Source: Ruminococcaceae bacterium UBA7212 (GTDB lineage Bacteria > Bacillota > Clostridia > Oscillospirales > Acutalibacteraceae). From it: 48,600 nucleotides of DNA. Shown one piece after another: positions 23,373 to 32,195 of the stretch. Numbering within the stretch: the stretch's first letter is position 1; each line of letters begins with the position of its first letter. A program made the position numbers and the translations under genes. The stretch lies in NCBI GenBank assembly GCA_002490525.1, contig DKUE01000036.1:16170-64769 (forward strand), given 5' to 3'. Under the pieces are notes generated by a model, which saw only the letters and a program-made list of their open reading frames with translations, was not told the origin of the DNA and searched no databases.

Positions 23373-24494
23373 ATGAAAGCACTTTATAAGAAAATCCTGC
23401 GCTTTTTTTCACGCCTTCCCGAACGGCTGGAGATATGGAAATTCTTTTTTGCCGAATGGTTTGCGATTTTTCGGAAAAAGCCGCTTTATAAAGATATAAA
23501 GTGGACGAAGACGCAGCAGCAGGAATTTGATACATATTGGAAAACGTATTACGGCAAAAAAATATCCAACCGCTGGCATCGGCTGTATGAGGCATCTACG
23601 GGGGTGCACAGGGTAAATTATTTCCCGGAAATTCTGTATTCCGTGAAGTTGGAGCCGAAGCTGAACAACAGTCGGTACAGTGCGGTATTTTCAGATAAAA
23701 CCTTAAACGATTTGCTGTTTGAAAACCGTATTCCGAATGTCCGCACGCCGAAATACTATTTCTTCAACAACCACGGGCTGTATTATGATGCACAGCGCAA
23801 TCTGATTACCGAAGCGCAGGCTTTGAAAATTCTCGGAAATTGCGGGGAGGCGGTCATTAAGCCGACGGTCGATTCCAGTTCCGGGCACAATGTGGCGGTG
23901 CTTTGCATGCAGAACGGTGCCAATATAAAAGACGGGCGCACAGCAGAGGAAATCCTGCGACAGTATAAAAGCAATTTTATTGTGCAGGAAAAAATTCAGC
24001 CCTGCGAAGCGCTTGCACAGTTGTATCCGACTGCTATCAATACAATGCGTGTGATTACCTATGTTGTTGCAGACCGTATTGAAACCGTACCCATTACTTT
24101 ACGTATCGGCGGCGGCGGAAAAGAAGTAGACAATATCCATGCGGGCGGCGTTTGTATCCACGTAGACAATAACGGTGTATTGTCAAAATACGCGTACCGT
24201 CTCGGATACGGAGATTCCTTTGAAAAAACAGAGGAACATCCCGACACACATACGGTGTTTTCGGGATATAAACTGGACTTTGTACCTGAAATTGTTGCGG
24301 CGGCAAAGCGGCTGCACACCTTGACCGCCGATATGCGTATGATTTCATGGGACTTCACGGTAGACAGCGAAGGCTGTATTGTGGTCATTGAGGCAAATTA
24401 CTGCGGACAGAGTGTTTGGTTTCCGCAGATGATTTCAGGCGAGCCGCTGTTTGGGGAGAATACGGAAGAGGTTTTGCAGTATATTCGAAAATAA
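23373..24494 (+). CDS. Sugar-transfer-associated ATP-grasp protein, copy 1
   Basis: The 373-residue protein belongs to the ATP-grasp group named for its link to sugar-transfer gene clusters. Visible blocks are FFNNHGLYY before the lid, EAVIKPTVDSSSGHNV (ATP-binding lysine and glycine-rich loop), IVQEKIQPCEAL, INTMRVITYV, and the metal-site block MRMISWDFTVDSEGCIVVIEANY. No membrane helix is present. It is clearly a paralogue of the next protein, with the same block order but much sequence divergence, so they likely act on different groups. The substrate is unknown. Confidence 0.85.
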   Translation: MKALYKKILRFFSRLPERLEIWKFFFAEWFAIFRKKPLYKDIKWTKTQQQEFDTYWKTYYGKKISNRWHRLYEASTGVHRVNYFPEILYSVKLEPKLNNSRYSAVFSDKTLNDLLFENRIPNVRTPKYYFFNNHGLYYDAQRNLITEAQALKILGNCGEAVIKPTVDSSSGHNVAVLCMQNGANIKDGRTAEEILRQYKSNFIVQEKIQPCEALAQLYPTAINTMRVITYVVADRIETVPITLRIGGGGKEVDNIHAGGVCIHVDNNGVLSKYAYRLGYGDSFEKTEEHPDTHTVFSGYKLDFVPEIVAAAKRLHTLTADMRMISWDFTVDSEGCIVVIEANYCGQSVWFPQMISGEPLFGENTEEVLQYIRK

Positions 24495-24553
24495 ACAGGC
24501 AATTGGCTGTGTGAAAGAAACTTGGATTTGATTACAGGCAGGGAGAGCAGTAT

Positions 24554-25651
24554 ATGAAGTTGGTACGCCGCATTGTGGAAACAGGCGAAAAGGTTTCCGA
24601 TTTTTTTGCATATGACTTGCAGGACAGATATTATAAGTTCCTGTTTAACCGTGAAATGGCAAACGGCTTTGAAGGGATTAACGATTCGCTTTCGGAAGAC
24701 TACAAGCGCGCAATCAAGGCGTTTTGGCAGGACCGTTATCATCAGAAGGTTGACTTGCGCTGGTTTGCGCATTATACGCATTGCTACGGAGAGGAAAGTC
24801 CCTATTTTTTGCCGGACAATATTTTCCACAGTGTGATTGAGCCGTATTTTAACAAATCGGCATATGTGAAATGTATGTCCAATAAAAACTATTTTGAAAA
24901 TTGGCTGCCGCAGCTCAAGCATGTGCATACGATTGCGAGATACATAAAAGGCGTTTGGTATGACAGTGCATTTGAAAAACTGTGCGCAGAGGACGTTGTG
25001 AAAAAACTGTCGGCATATCCGGAATTTGTGGCGAAGCCGAGCGTGGATTCTGCGGGTGGTGCAGGCGTACAGTTTATTACAGAGCCAATTGATGTAAAAG
25101 GGCTTTCAGCGCTTGAGAAATCGTTTTCGAGCGATTTTATCGTACAGGAGGTTTTACACCAGCATGACTGTATGAATGCGATTTATCCCCATTCCGTCAA
25201 TACGGTGCGGGTAATGACCTTGAATTTCCATGGAGATATTCATATTCTGTCTTCTGTGTTGCGTATGGGTGCCAACGGAAATCGTGTGGACAACATGGTC
25301 AGCGGTGGTGTAAACTGTGCAATTTATGACAACGGGCGTTTGTGCAACAAGTTGTATAATGCCGTTGGCAAGCGGTTTGACGGACATCCCAATACGGGGA
25401 GTGTAGCGGATAGACAGGTTTTGAATTTCCAAGCGGTGTTGGATACGGCGCGCCGTGCGCACCAATCGTTGCCGTATATGGGGTTGATTTCATGGGATTT
25501 TGCTATGGATGAGACATTGGAGCCTGTTTTAATTGAATTTAATCTGAAGCCGCAAGGGCTTGATTTACATCAGCGTGAAAACGGCCCGTTGTTCGGCGAC
25601 ATGACGCAGGAAGTTTTGGATGAGGTATTTCTCGGCGGCAAAAAGAAGTAA
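24554..25651 (+). CDS. Sugar-transfer-associated ATP-grasp protein, copy 2
   Basis: At 365 residues this is a paralogue of the preceding gene. Shared blocks are FVAKPSVDSAGGAGV (ATP-binding loop), IVQEVLHQHDCMNAIYPHSVNT, the LRMGANGNRVDNMVSGGV core and the metal-site block MGLISWDFAMDETLEPVLIEFNL. It starts at an ATG after a GGGAGAG site. Two such genes plus the TupA-like one in a row suggest up to three separate ATP-driven couplings on the repeat unit; what is coupled cannot be read from sequence. Confidence 0.85.
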   Translation: MKLVRRIVETGEKVSDFFAYDLQDRYYKFLFNREMANGFEGINDSLSEDYKRAIKAFWQDRYHQKVDLRWFAHYTHCYGEESPYFLPDNIFHSVIEPYFNKSAYVKCMSNKNYFENWLPQLKHVHTIARYIKGVWYDSAFEKLCAEDVVKKLSAYPEFVAKPSVDSAGGAGVQFITEPIDVKGLSALEKSFSSDFIVQEVLHQHDCMNAIYPHSVNTVRVMTLNFHGDIHILSSVLRMGANGNRVDNMVSGGVNCAIYDNGRLCNKLYNAVGKRFDGHPNTGSVADRQVLNFQAVLDTARRAHQSLPYMGLISWDFAMDETLEPVLIEFNLKPQGLDLHQRENGPLFGDMTQEVLDEVFLGGKKK

Positions 25652-25670
25652 TAAAACGGAAGTTGAGTAT

Positions 25671-26579
25671 ATGGAACAATATAACCCGTTGGTTTCGATT
25701 GTCATTCCCGTTTATAACGGGGCAAATTATATGCGCGAGGCGATTGATTCCGCACTTGCGCAAACCTATAAAAATTTGGAGATTATTGTTGTAAACGATG
25801 GTTCGGATGACGGCGGCGAAACGGACGCGATCGCACAGTCTTACGGTGACAAGATTCAATATTATGTGAAAGAAAACGGCGGCTGTGCATCGGCGTTAAA
25901 TTACGGCATCAGTAAGATGCACGGCGAGTGGTTTTCCTGGCTTTCGCATGACGATGTGTATTTTCCTGAAAAAGTACAGTCCGCAGTGGAGTGTATTCGC
26001 CGAAATCATCTGGATACCGAACATACAGTGGTGCTGTGCGAAAGCATGAGCATTGACGGTGACGGCAAGCCCGTGCTCAGCCGCAAGCAAAACGAGCAGA
26101 ATACCTTGCACACGCCGCAGGCGATGTTTGCGCAGTTTATGCATGGCAGGGCGCTCAACGGCTGTGCGCTGTTGATTCCGAAGGCCGCATTGGATACGGT
26201 CGGTGCCTTCAGCACAACTTATATCTATATTTTGGACTGGATTTATTGGATTGAGCTGTCTTTGGCCGGGTATAGCTTTTTTGAATATACCGATGTTTTG
26301 GTGAAAAACCGAAAACATGCGGGGCAGGTGTCTGTTAAAAAGCGGGCGTTGCTGAGAGAAGAAACGGAACGTTTTGTTCTACAGCTGACTGACCGTTTGC
26401 AGACACAGCCGAAAGCGCTGGAGCAGCTTTGGCTGTACAGTTATCAGATTGGTTTTGGCGAAGGCGTCCAAAAAGCAAAATCCCTTTGTGCGATTCCCGC
26501 AGGCACGCGGCTGCGCGGTTACGCAAGACATTTTGTGTCCGTAAGCAAGCGGACGGCACGGAAAATTCTGCGCATATAG
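25671..26579 (+). CDS. Glycosyltransferase family 2
   Basis: A 302-residue GT-A enzyme. The start at 25671 gives the standard opening PLVSIVIPVYNGANYMREAIDSAL. The nucleotide-binding VVNDGSDDGG follows, then the metal-site stretch, here WLSHDDVYFPEK (DD where DXD is usual), and the C-terminal helices rich in Arg and Leu suggest peripheral membrane contact. The frame is open upstream into the previous gene, without a ribosome site. Confidence 0.9.
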   Translation: MEQYNPLVSIVIPVYNGANYMREAIDSALAQTYKNLEIIVVNDGSDDGGETDAIAQSYGDKIQYYVKENGGCASALNYGISKMHGEWFSWLSHDDVYFPEKVQSAVECIRRNHLDTEHTVVLCESMSIDGDGKPVLSRKQNEQNTLHTPQAMFAQFMHGRALNGCALLIPKAALDTVGAFSTTYIYILDWIYWIELSLAGYSFFEYTDVLVKNRKHAGQVSVKKRALLREETERFVLQLTDRLQTQPKALEQLWLYSYQIGFGEGVQKAKSLCAIPAGTRLRGYARHFVSVSKRTARKILRI

Positions 26580-26618
26580 TGCTTGAATATAGTTTGGAAG
26601 CGAAAAGAGGTGAAGCAC

Positions 26619-27845
26619 TTGAAGGTTTTACAAATTAACGCAGTCAATCAGATTGCTTCTACAGGACGTATTTGCTGTGAATTGTACGATTTTTTGCAAG
26701 AAAAGGGTGTGCCATGTGTTACGGCATATTCGAAAGGCAATACGGTCCATGCAAAGGATGAATATATTATCGGCAACCCGTTAGACACTAAGCTTCACGG
26801 ATTTTTATCGCGCTTAAGCGGCAAGCAAGGCTACTTTTCAAGGTTGGAAACTGACAAGCTGCTCCGCTTTACAGACGAATATGTGCCTGATATTGTGATT
26901 CTTCATAATTTACATGCCAATTATATAAATTTGCCGAAGCTTTTGCGTTATCTTGCAGAAAAAGATATTGCAACGGTTGCGGTTTTGCACGATTGCTGGT
27001 TCTTCACAGGCAAATGCTGTCACTACACGGCAGATGCGTGCTATAAATGGCGGTTCGGCTGCGGGGATTGCCCGAGTTTGAAAAAATATAACGTCAGTTG
27101 GTTTTTTGACCGCACGCCGCAGATGTTCCGTGATAAAGAACAGCTGTTCGGTCAAATTCCGCGTTTGGCGGTAGTCGGTGTGTCTGATTGGCTGACAAAC
27201 GAGGCAAAAAAAGCGCCGATTTTTGCCGGTGCGAAAGAAATTACGCGTATTTATAACTGGGTAGACGGCGAAACGTTTTGCCCGGTGGATGCGTCCGCAG
27301 AAAGAACACGTTTGGGGCTGGACGGCAAAAAGGTGCTTTTGTCGGTTGCAAGTGCGTGGAGCAACAGCAAGGGCTTGCAAACGGTTTTAGAGATAGCGGC
27401 ACAGCTTTCCGAAAACGAACGCTTGGTTTTGGTGGGAAATATCCCGCAGCCGATTTCACTGCCGAGCCGTGTTTTACATCTGCCGACTACACATTCTGTA
27501 AATGATTTGGTGCGGCTGTATTCGATGGCGGATGCATTTTTACAGCCGTCTCTGGAAGAAACCTTCGGCAAAGTGACGGCGGAGGCGCTTGCCTGCGGTA
27601 CGCCGGCGGTTTGCTTCGATTCCACGGCAAATCCTGAAATCATCGGCGAGGGCTGCGGTGCGGTCGTGCCGATTGGCGATATAGACGCGGTTCTTGCGGC
27701 GGTTCGGCAGATTTTTTCAAACGGTAAGGCGGCGTATGCCGAAACCTGTCGGAATTATGCGCAGCAAAACTTCAGTGCAAAAAGAAATCAGGAACAGTAT
27801 TTACAGCTGTTTTATCGCTTGACAGGCGAGGATACCGGAGTGTAA
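26619..27845 (+). CDS. Glycosyltransferase family 4 (WcaC/colanic-type)
   Basis: A 408-residue GT-B enzyme opening with LKVLQINAVNQIASTGRICCEL, typical of the group annotated with colanic-acid type transferases. The middle HDCWFFTGKCCHY...CGDCPSLKKY block with several cysteines is characteristic, and the donor domain has LLSVASAWSNSKGL and PSLEETFGKVTAEALACGTPAV. The TTG at 26619 lies eight bases after AAGAGGTG and is the likely start; a GTG at 26610 is the alternative. Confidence 0.88.
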   Translation: MKVLQINAVNQIASTGRICCELYDFLQEKGVPCVTAYSKGNTVHAKDEYIIGNPLDTKLHGFLSRLSGKQGYFSRLETDKLLRFTDEYVPDIVILHNLHANYINLPKLLRYLAEKDIATVAVLHDCWFFTGKCCHYTADACYKWRFGCGDCPSLKKYNVSWFFDRTPQMFRDKEQLFGQIPRLAVVGVSDWLTNEAKKAPIFAGAKEITRIYNWVDGETFCPVDASAERTRLGLDGKKVLLSVASAWSNSKGLQTVLEIAAQLSENERLVLVGNIPQPISLPSRVLHLPTTHSVNDLVRLYSMADAFLQPSLEETFGKVTAEALACGTPAVCFDSTANPEIIGEGCGAVVPIGDIDAVLAAVRQIFSNGKAAYAETCRNYAQQNFSAKRNQEQYLQLFYRLTGEDTGV

Positions 27846-27848
27846 GAG

Positions 27849-28943
27849 ATGCAGTATTTTATCGTGTTTTTAGTTGCCGTTTTCGGTGTGACAGCCAATT
27901 TAAAATCCCAAAAACGGCATATTCCGCTGAATAAGAAGGTTTGGAACGCTGACCGCATTTTTATTTTGTGCTCGGCGTTGGTTTTATTTTTCATTTTGAT
28001 GTTGCAGGATACCGATTCTAACGGCGATTTGATACTGTACAGCGACAGTTACAGCACGATTGGTTACCGTTCGTTTGCCTATTTCGGGCGGAACTGGAAG
28101 GACATGAAAGACCCCTTCTATTTCTTTTGTACTTGGTGTTTCTCAAAAATCGGGTTCGATTTTTATGCGTGGAAAACACTGGTTTCTTTCTTCTTTGTTT
28201 TCAGCTTTTACCGTTTGATTTTGCGTTATTCGGTGAATCCTGCTATGAGCCTGATTGTATTTCTGACATTGGGCTTGTATGCGTTTTCCTTCAGCGGTCT
28301 GCGCCAGACGCTGGCGCTTGCCGTGATTATGTGCACATATCCGTATTTAAAGGAGAAAAAATTACTTCGCTTTATTTTGTGTGTAGTTGTTGCAGCTTTG
28401 TTCCACCGAACGGCGCTTATCTTTTTGGTGGCCTATCCGATTTACCGTTTACAGGCGAAAATCCGCAATTTAATTTTTATCGTGTTAGCAGGCGCCGTGG
28501 TGCTTGTGAATGCAAATGCCATTACACGGCTGTATTTATCTGTAGCAGGTGCCGAAGACGATTATTCCAGGTATTTGGAGATGGATAACAGCCTTTCCGT
28601 TGCAGGCATTGTGGTTTGGGGCTGCATATGGATTTTCTGTACGGTTTTTCTGTATCGGAAAAAAGCAAATGCCAGTGACCCGCGTCTTTGCAATTTGCTG
28701 TTGGTGTCTTTGATTATCCGTATTTTGTCTACGGTTTGGGTGGCGGAATTTTTCCGCATTTCCATGTATTTTTCCGTGTTCGAGTGCTTGGCTATCGCAG
28801 ACGCGTGCGCCGCTAAGGAAAAAAGCACCCTTGTTGTGCGATTCAAAACGGCCGGTGTTTCAGCGGCATTGCTTTTATACAGTCTGATTTCTCCGAGCGA
28901 AAACTTCATAAGCTATCAGGCACGGAATATTTTAAATTTTTGA
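27849..28943 (+). CDS. EpsG-type polysaccharide polymerase (Wzy)
   Basis: The 364-residue protein has about ten membrane helices. Features of the EpsG family are seen: NGDLILYSDSY near residues 58-68 in an external loop, FSGLRQTLALAVIMCTYPYLKEKK in the middle, and FHRTALIFLVAYPIY after it, with the Arg and His used for catalysis in polymerases of this type. It would join lipid-linked repeat units outside the membrane. The ATG follows a GGAGTGTAAGAG site directly after the preceding gene. It is the only polymerase candidate in the cluster. Confidence 0.85.
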   Translation: MQYFIVFLVAVFGVTANLKSQKRHIPLNKKVWNADRIFILCSALVLFFILMLQDTDSNGDLILYSDSYSTIGYRSFAYFGRNWKDMKDPFYFFCTWCFSKIGFDFYAWKTLVSFFFVFSFYRLILRYSVNPAMSLIVFLTLGLYAFSFSGLRQTLALAVIMCTYPYLKEKKLLRFILCVVVAALFHRTALIFLVAYPIYRLQAKIRNLIFIVLAGAVVLVNANAITRLYLSVAGAEDDYSRYLEMDNSLSVAGIVVWGCIWIFCTVFLYRKKANASDPRLCNLLLVSLIIRILSTVWVAEFFRISMYFSVFECLAIADACAAKEKSTLVVRFKTAGVSAALLLYSLISPSENFISYQARNILNF

Positions 28944-28952
28944 GGTGACAAT

Positions 28953-30077
28953 TTGATTCGGTATTTGGCGTTTTACGATACGCGGGACAATCAGGCAGAA
29001 AACAGAAATATTATTCTCTCCGCGACCAATAAACTGCAATACATTTTTGAATGCATGCAAAAATCGGGAATGCGGTTTGACGTGCTTTCCGCAAGCGGAA
29101 CACGCAATAAAAAACCGATTTGCGGCAAAAAAGTAACGTTGTATGACGGTGTGCGTCTGCATTTACCGATGTCACTCGGCGCGTCCTGCGCACCGATTCG
29201 CGTACTGGACCGGTTTCAAATCAAAGCAGGGCTGTTTTTGAAACTGCTCAAGCTTAAAAAGACCGACACGCTGATTGTGTATCATTCTTTGTTCTATATG
29301 CAGGCAGTGGCACTTGCCAAAAAGCTGCGCGGATTTCGATTGATTTTAGAGGCAGAAGAAATTTACGGGGATGTTATGGGCGACAGCTCCGTTTCTGCAC
29401 AGGAAATTGCTTTTTTCAAAACAGCGGACGCCTATATTTTCCCGACACAGCTTTTAAATGAAAATGTGAACACTGAAAATAAGCCGCATGTATGCATTCA
29501 CGGTACATATAAAGTAGAAGAAGACCGGAAATGCAAGTTTCGGGATGGGAAAATTCACGCCGTTTACGCGGGAACCTTCGACCCGCGAAAAGGCGGCGGA
29601 ATAGCCGCCGCGGCCGCCGCCGCGGAACTTGATTTTAACTACCATATTCACATTATTGGGTTCGGCACGGCGGAAGAGAAGAAAAACTTGCAGGACTCAA
29701 TAACGGAACTTTCAAAAATGAGTACATGTACAGTTTCTTACGACGGACTTTTGTCGGGAGAAGAGTACATTCGTTATATTCAGAGCTGTGATATCGGGCT
29801 GAGTACGCAAAACCCTGATGCAGATTTTAACGCCACCTCGTTTCCTTCAAAGGTGCTTTCGTATATGGCAAACGGGCTTCGGGTGGTTTCCGTGCGGATT
29901 CCTGTGTTAGAGCGGTCGGCAGTCGGCGATATGCTGTATTATTATGATGAGAATACCCCCGCCGCCGTAGCAGAGGCGATTCGGCGTGTGGATGTCAACG
30001 ACAGTTACGACAGCCGTCGGGTGATTACAGAGCTTGACCGTCGGTTTACGACGGAATTACAGGAATTGTTGAAATAA
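28953..30077 (+). CDS. GT4-like glycosyltransferase with alanine tract
   Basis: A 374-residue GT-B type protein. The N-terminal half is unusual, starting IRYLAFYDTRDNQAENRNI, while the C-terminal half has the donor-domain sequence VYAGTFDPRKGGG, then IHIIGFGTAEE and CDIGLSTQNPD...FPSKVLSYMANGLRVVS. At about residues 218-224 seven alanines in a row are coded by a pure GC run (29604-29624) inside a GC-only inverted repeat. It starts at a TTG after GAGGTGAC. Acceptor and donor are unknown. Confidence 0.82.
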   Translation: MIRYLAFYDTRDNQAENRNIILSATNKLQYIFECMQKSGMRFDVLSASGTRNKKPICGKKVTLYDGVRLHLPMSLGASCAPIRVLDRFQIKAGLFLKLLKLKKTDTLIVYHSLFYMQAVALAKKLRGFRLILEAEEIYGDVMGDSSVSAQEIAFFKTADAYIFPTQLLNENVNTENKPHVCIHGTYKVEEDRKCKFRDGKIHAVYAGTFDPRKGGGIAAAAAAAELDFNYHIHIIGFGTAEEKKNLQDSITELSKMSTCTVSYDGLLSGEEYIRYIQSCDIGLSTQNPDADFNATSFPSKVLSYMANGLRVVSVRIPVLERSAVGDMLYYYDENTPAAVAEAIRRVDVNDSYDSRRVITELDRRFTTELQELLK

Positions 30078-30111
30078 TATTGGTTTGGTGACTGGATTTA
30101 GGAGTTTTGTA

Positions 30112-31083
30112 ATGGTTTGTGAAATCAGTGTAATTGTTCCAATCTATAAAGTTGAGGCGTTTATGCACAAATGTGTTGACAGCATTTTGCGGCAGACCTT
30201 TACAGATTTTGAGTTGATTTTAGTAGATGACGGCTCACCGGACAATTGCGGAGCGCTTTGTGACGCTTATGCGAAAAAGGATGGGCGTGTGCGGGTCATT
30301 CATAAAAAAAACGGCGGCCTTTCCGATGCACGCAATGCAGGGATTGAAATTGCAGAGGGAAAATATATTGCTTTTGTAGATAGTGACGACTGGGTTTCTG
30401 ATACATTTTTATCTGTGATGCATGATGAAGCCGTGCGAACGGACGCGGATATTGTTGCTGTCAATTTCCATAAGGTTTATGACGACCGAAGCGACCCGCC
30501 GCAAGAAATCAAGCCGTCGGTATGCACGGGCACACAGTCCATGGAAAGGTTATATGCCAACGAAAGTATATATATAAATATCGCGTGTAATAAGTTGTAT
30601 AAAAGGGCATTGTTTGACAATATATGCTACCCCGTCGGACGTTTGCATGAGGACGGTTTGACAACATATAAGCTTTTGTATCAAGCGAAAAAGGTTTCTT
30701 TATTGCAGGAGGATTTATATTGTTATTATCAGCGTCCGACCAGTATTATGAATACCGCCTTTACCGAGGCACGGACAGATGAATATCGCGTTTATGCGGA
30801 ACGGGAAAAATTCTTTGCGGAAAACGGTCTTGTAAATTTGCTGTGCGAAAATTACAGGGTATGCACCGCATGTATGAAATCACTTTTATATAAAATGTAC
30901 CGTACTCAGAATTTTGACCGCGCGACTGCGAAAAAATGGACGAAAATTTTCAGAGAGGATGTAAAAAGGCACGAGCGCTTTATCCGCGAAAACTTTTCAC
31001 AGTCTTTTCTGATTTCCCTGAAGTTGTTTTTTGCTTTTCCGCGTTTGTCCTGTTTGTTGCACGATATAAAAGGAATTCGGTGA
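30112..31083 (+). CDS. Glycosyltransferase family 2 (EpsJ-like)
   Basis: A 323-residue GT-A enzyme with the standard N-terminus ISVIVPIYKVEAFMHKCVDSIL, the donor motif LILVDDGSPDNCG, KNGGLSDARNAG and the metal-binding AFVDSDDWV. The C-terminal part is Lys/Arg/Phe-rich and amphipathic. The ATG at 30112 follows AGGAG by eight bases and is preferred to a start 27 bases earlier. Confidence 0.9.
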   Translation: MVCEISVIVPIYKVEAFMHKCVDSILRQTFTDFELILVDDGSPDNCGALCDAYAKKDGRVRVIHKKNGGLSDARNAGIEIAEGKYIAFVDSDDWVSDTFLSVMHDEAVRTDADIVAVNFHKVYDDRSDPPQEIKPSVCTGTQSMERLYANESIYINIACNKLYKRALFDNICYPVGRLHEDGLTTYKLLYQAKKVSLLQEDLYCYYQRPTSIMNTAFTEARTDEYRVYAEREKFFAENGLVNLLCENYRVCTACMKSLLYKMYRTQNFDRATAKKWTKIFREDVKRHERFIRENFSQSFLISLKLFFAFPRLSCLLHDIKGIR

Positions 31084-32195
31084 TCAAAATGAGGAAAGAT
31101 ATTCTGAAAAAAATGCCGTTTGCAAAAACGGCGGGCAGGGTATATCGCGCTTACCAAACGCGAAAAAGCTATGAAACGGAGTTTCGGCGTATTCAAGGCT
31201 GTCTGGCGGCGGCTCCGAATCCGTTGTTCCTTGAAATGTTGCCGCTTGGCGGCAATTTGGGAGACCAGGCAATCGCTATTGCCGAAATACAGCTGTTGCA
31301 GTCCGCTTTTCCTGAATATCAAATTATTGAAATATATAACAGTTTTAACTGTCAGGACAGAACCTTTAACAAGCTGTCTGCGCTGACAAACGGGCACCCG
31401 ATTTTGCTGACAGGCGGCGGAAATCTCGGCACGCTTTGGCTGGAGGATACGGAATATAATGTAAGGCATATTCTTAAGGAGAACCCCGATTCCCCGATTG
31501 GAATTCTCCCCAATACGATATATTATGAGCAAGACGCATTTGGCGCGGCAGAGCTGAAAAAATCATCGGAGATTTACAACGGGCACAAAAACCTCAAAGT
31601 TTTTGTGCGGGAGAAAGTTTCCTTTGATATGTACGGTGATGTATTTAAGAATTTGATTTTGATTCCGGATGTGGTGATGTCATTGCAAAAGGAGGAACCG
31701 ACAGAGGTGCGTTCCGGCTGTGTTTTGTGTCTGCGAAAAGATACGGAGAAGACGATGACCGAGGCGCAGGACGAAGCACTTACCGAATTTTTAGAAAGTC
31801 GGTTTTCCTCAGTAGAGCGCAGTGATATGGTAATACCGGGGGTGCTGGATGCGCAGACGCGGGAAGCGGCAGTCGAAGAAAAGCTTTCACAGTTTCGAAA
31901 AGCCAAGGTGGTCGTTACAGACCGTTTGCATGCAATGATTTTCTGTGCGATTACGGCAACGCCTTGTGTGGTTGTGAAGAGCAAAAGTCATAAGATTCAA
32001 GGTTGCTATGCGTGGATAAAGAATAATCCGTATATTCATATGACGAGCAGCTTTGACGAGGTATTTCAAGTGGATTTCAGTTTTGCGGACGAGAAATACC
32101 ATTACAGCGGGAATGATTTGCAATTGTATTATGCGCATATGATGCAGGAAATCGGCGGTTTGCTTAAAAAGGAAGGCGGCATGCGAAATGCGTGA
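31080..32195 (+). CDS. Polysaccharide pyruvyltransferase family protein
   Basis: The 371-residue protein has the family features: LPLGGNLGDQAIAIAEIQL near residue 55, the internal HPILLTGGGNLGTLW, and the late VVTDRLHAMIFCAITATPCVVV. Members move pyruvate from PEP to a sugar to form a ketal, adding negative charge, or act as related transferases. The GTG at 31080 is chosen because AAGGA lies six bases before it and it overlaps the stop of the preceding gene; the ATG at 31089 is too far from that site. A long extension upstream over the previous gene is a frame artefact. Confidence 0.85.
   Translation: MIKMRKDILKKMPFAKTAGRVYRAYQTRKSYETEFRRIQGCLAAAPNPLFLEMLPLGGNLGDQAIAIAEIQLLQSAFPEYQIIEIYNSFNCQDRTFNKLSALTNGHPILLTGGGNLGTLWLEDTEYNVRHILKENPDSPIGILPNTIYYEQDAFGAAELKKSSEIYNGHKNLKVFVREKVSFDMYGDVFKNLILIPDVVMSLQKEEPTEVRSGCVLCLRKDTEKTMTEAQDEALTEFLESRFSSVERSDMVIPGVLDAQTREAAVEEKLSQFRKAKVVVTDRLHAMIFCAITATPCVVVKSKSHKIQGCYAWIKNNPYIHMTSSFDEVFQVDFSFADEKYHYSGNDLQLYYAHMMQEIGGLLKKEGGMRNA

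Noticed and set aside
30936..31079. Upstream extension of the pyruvyltransferase frame into the preceding glycosyltransferase
   Set aside because: It overlaps 148 bases of a conserved gene; a GTG at 31080 with AAGGA is well placed.
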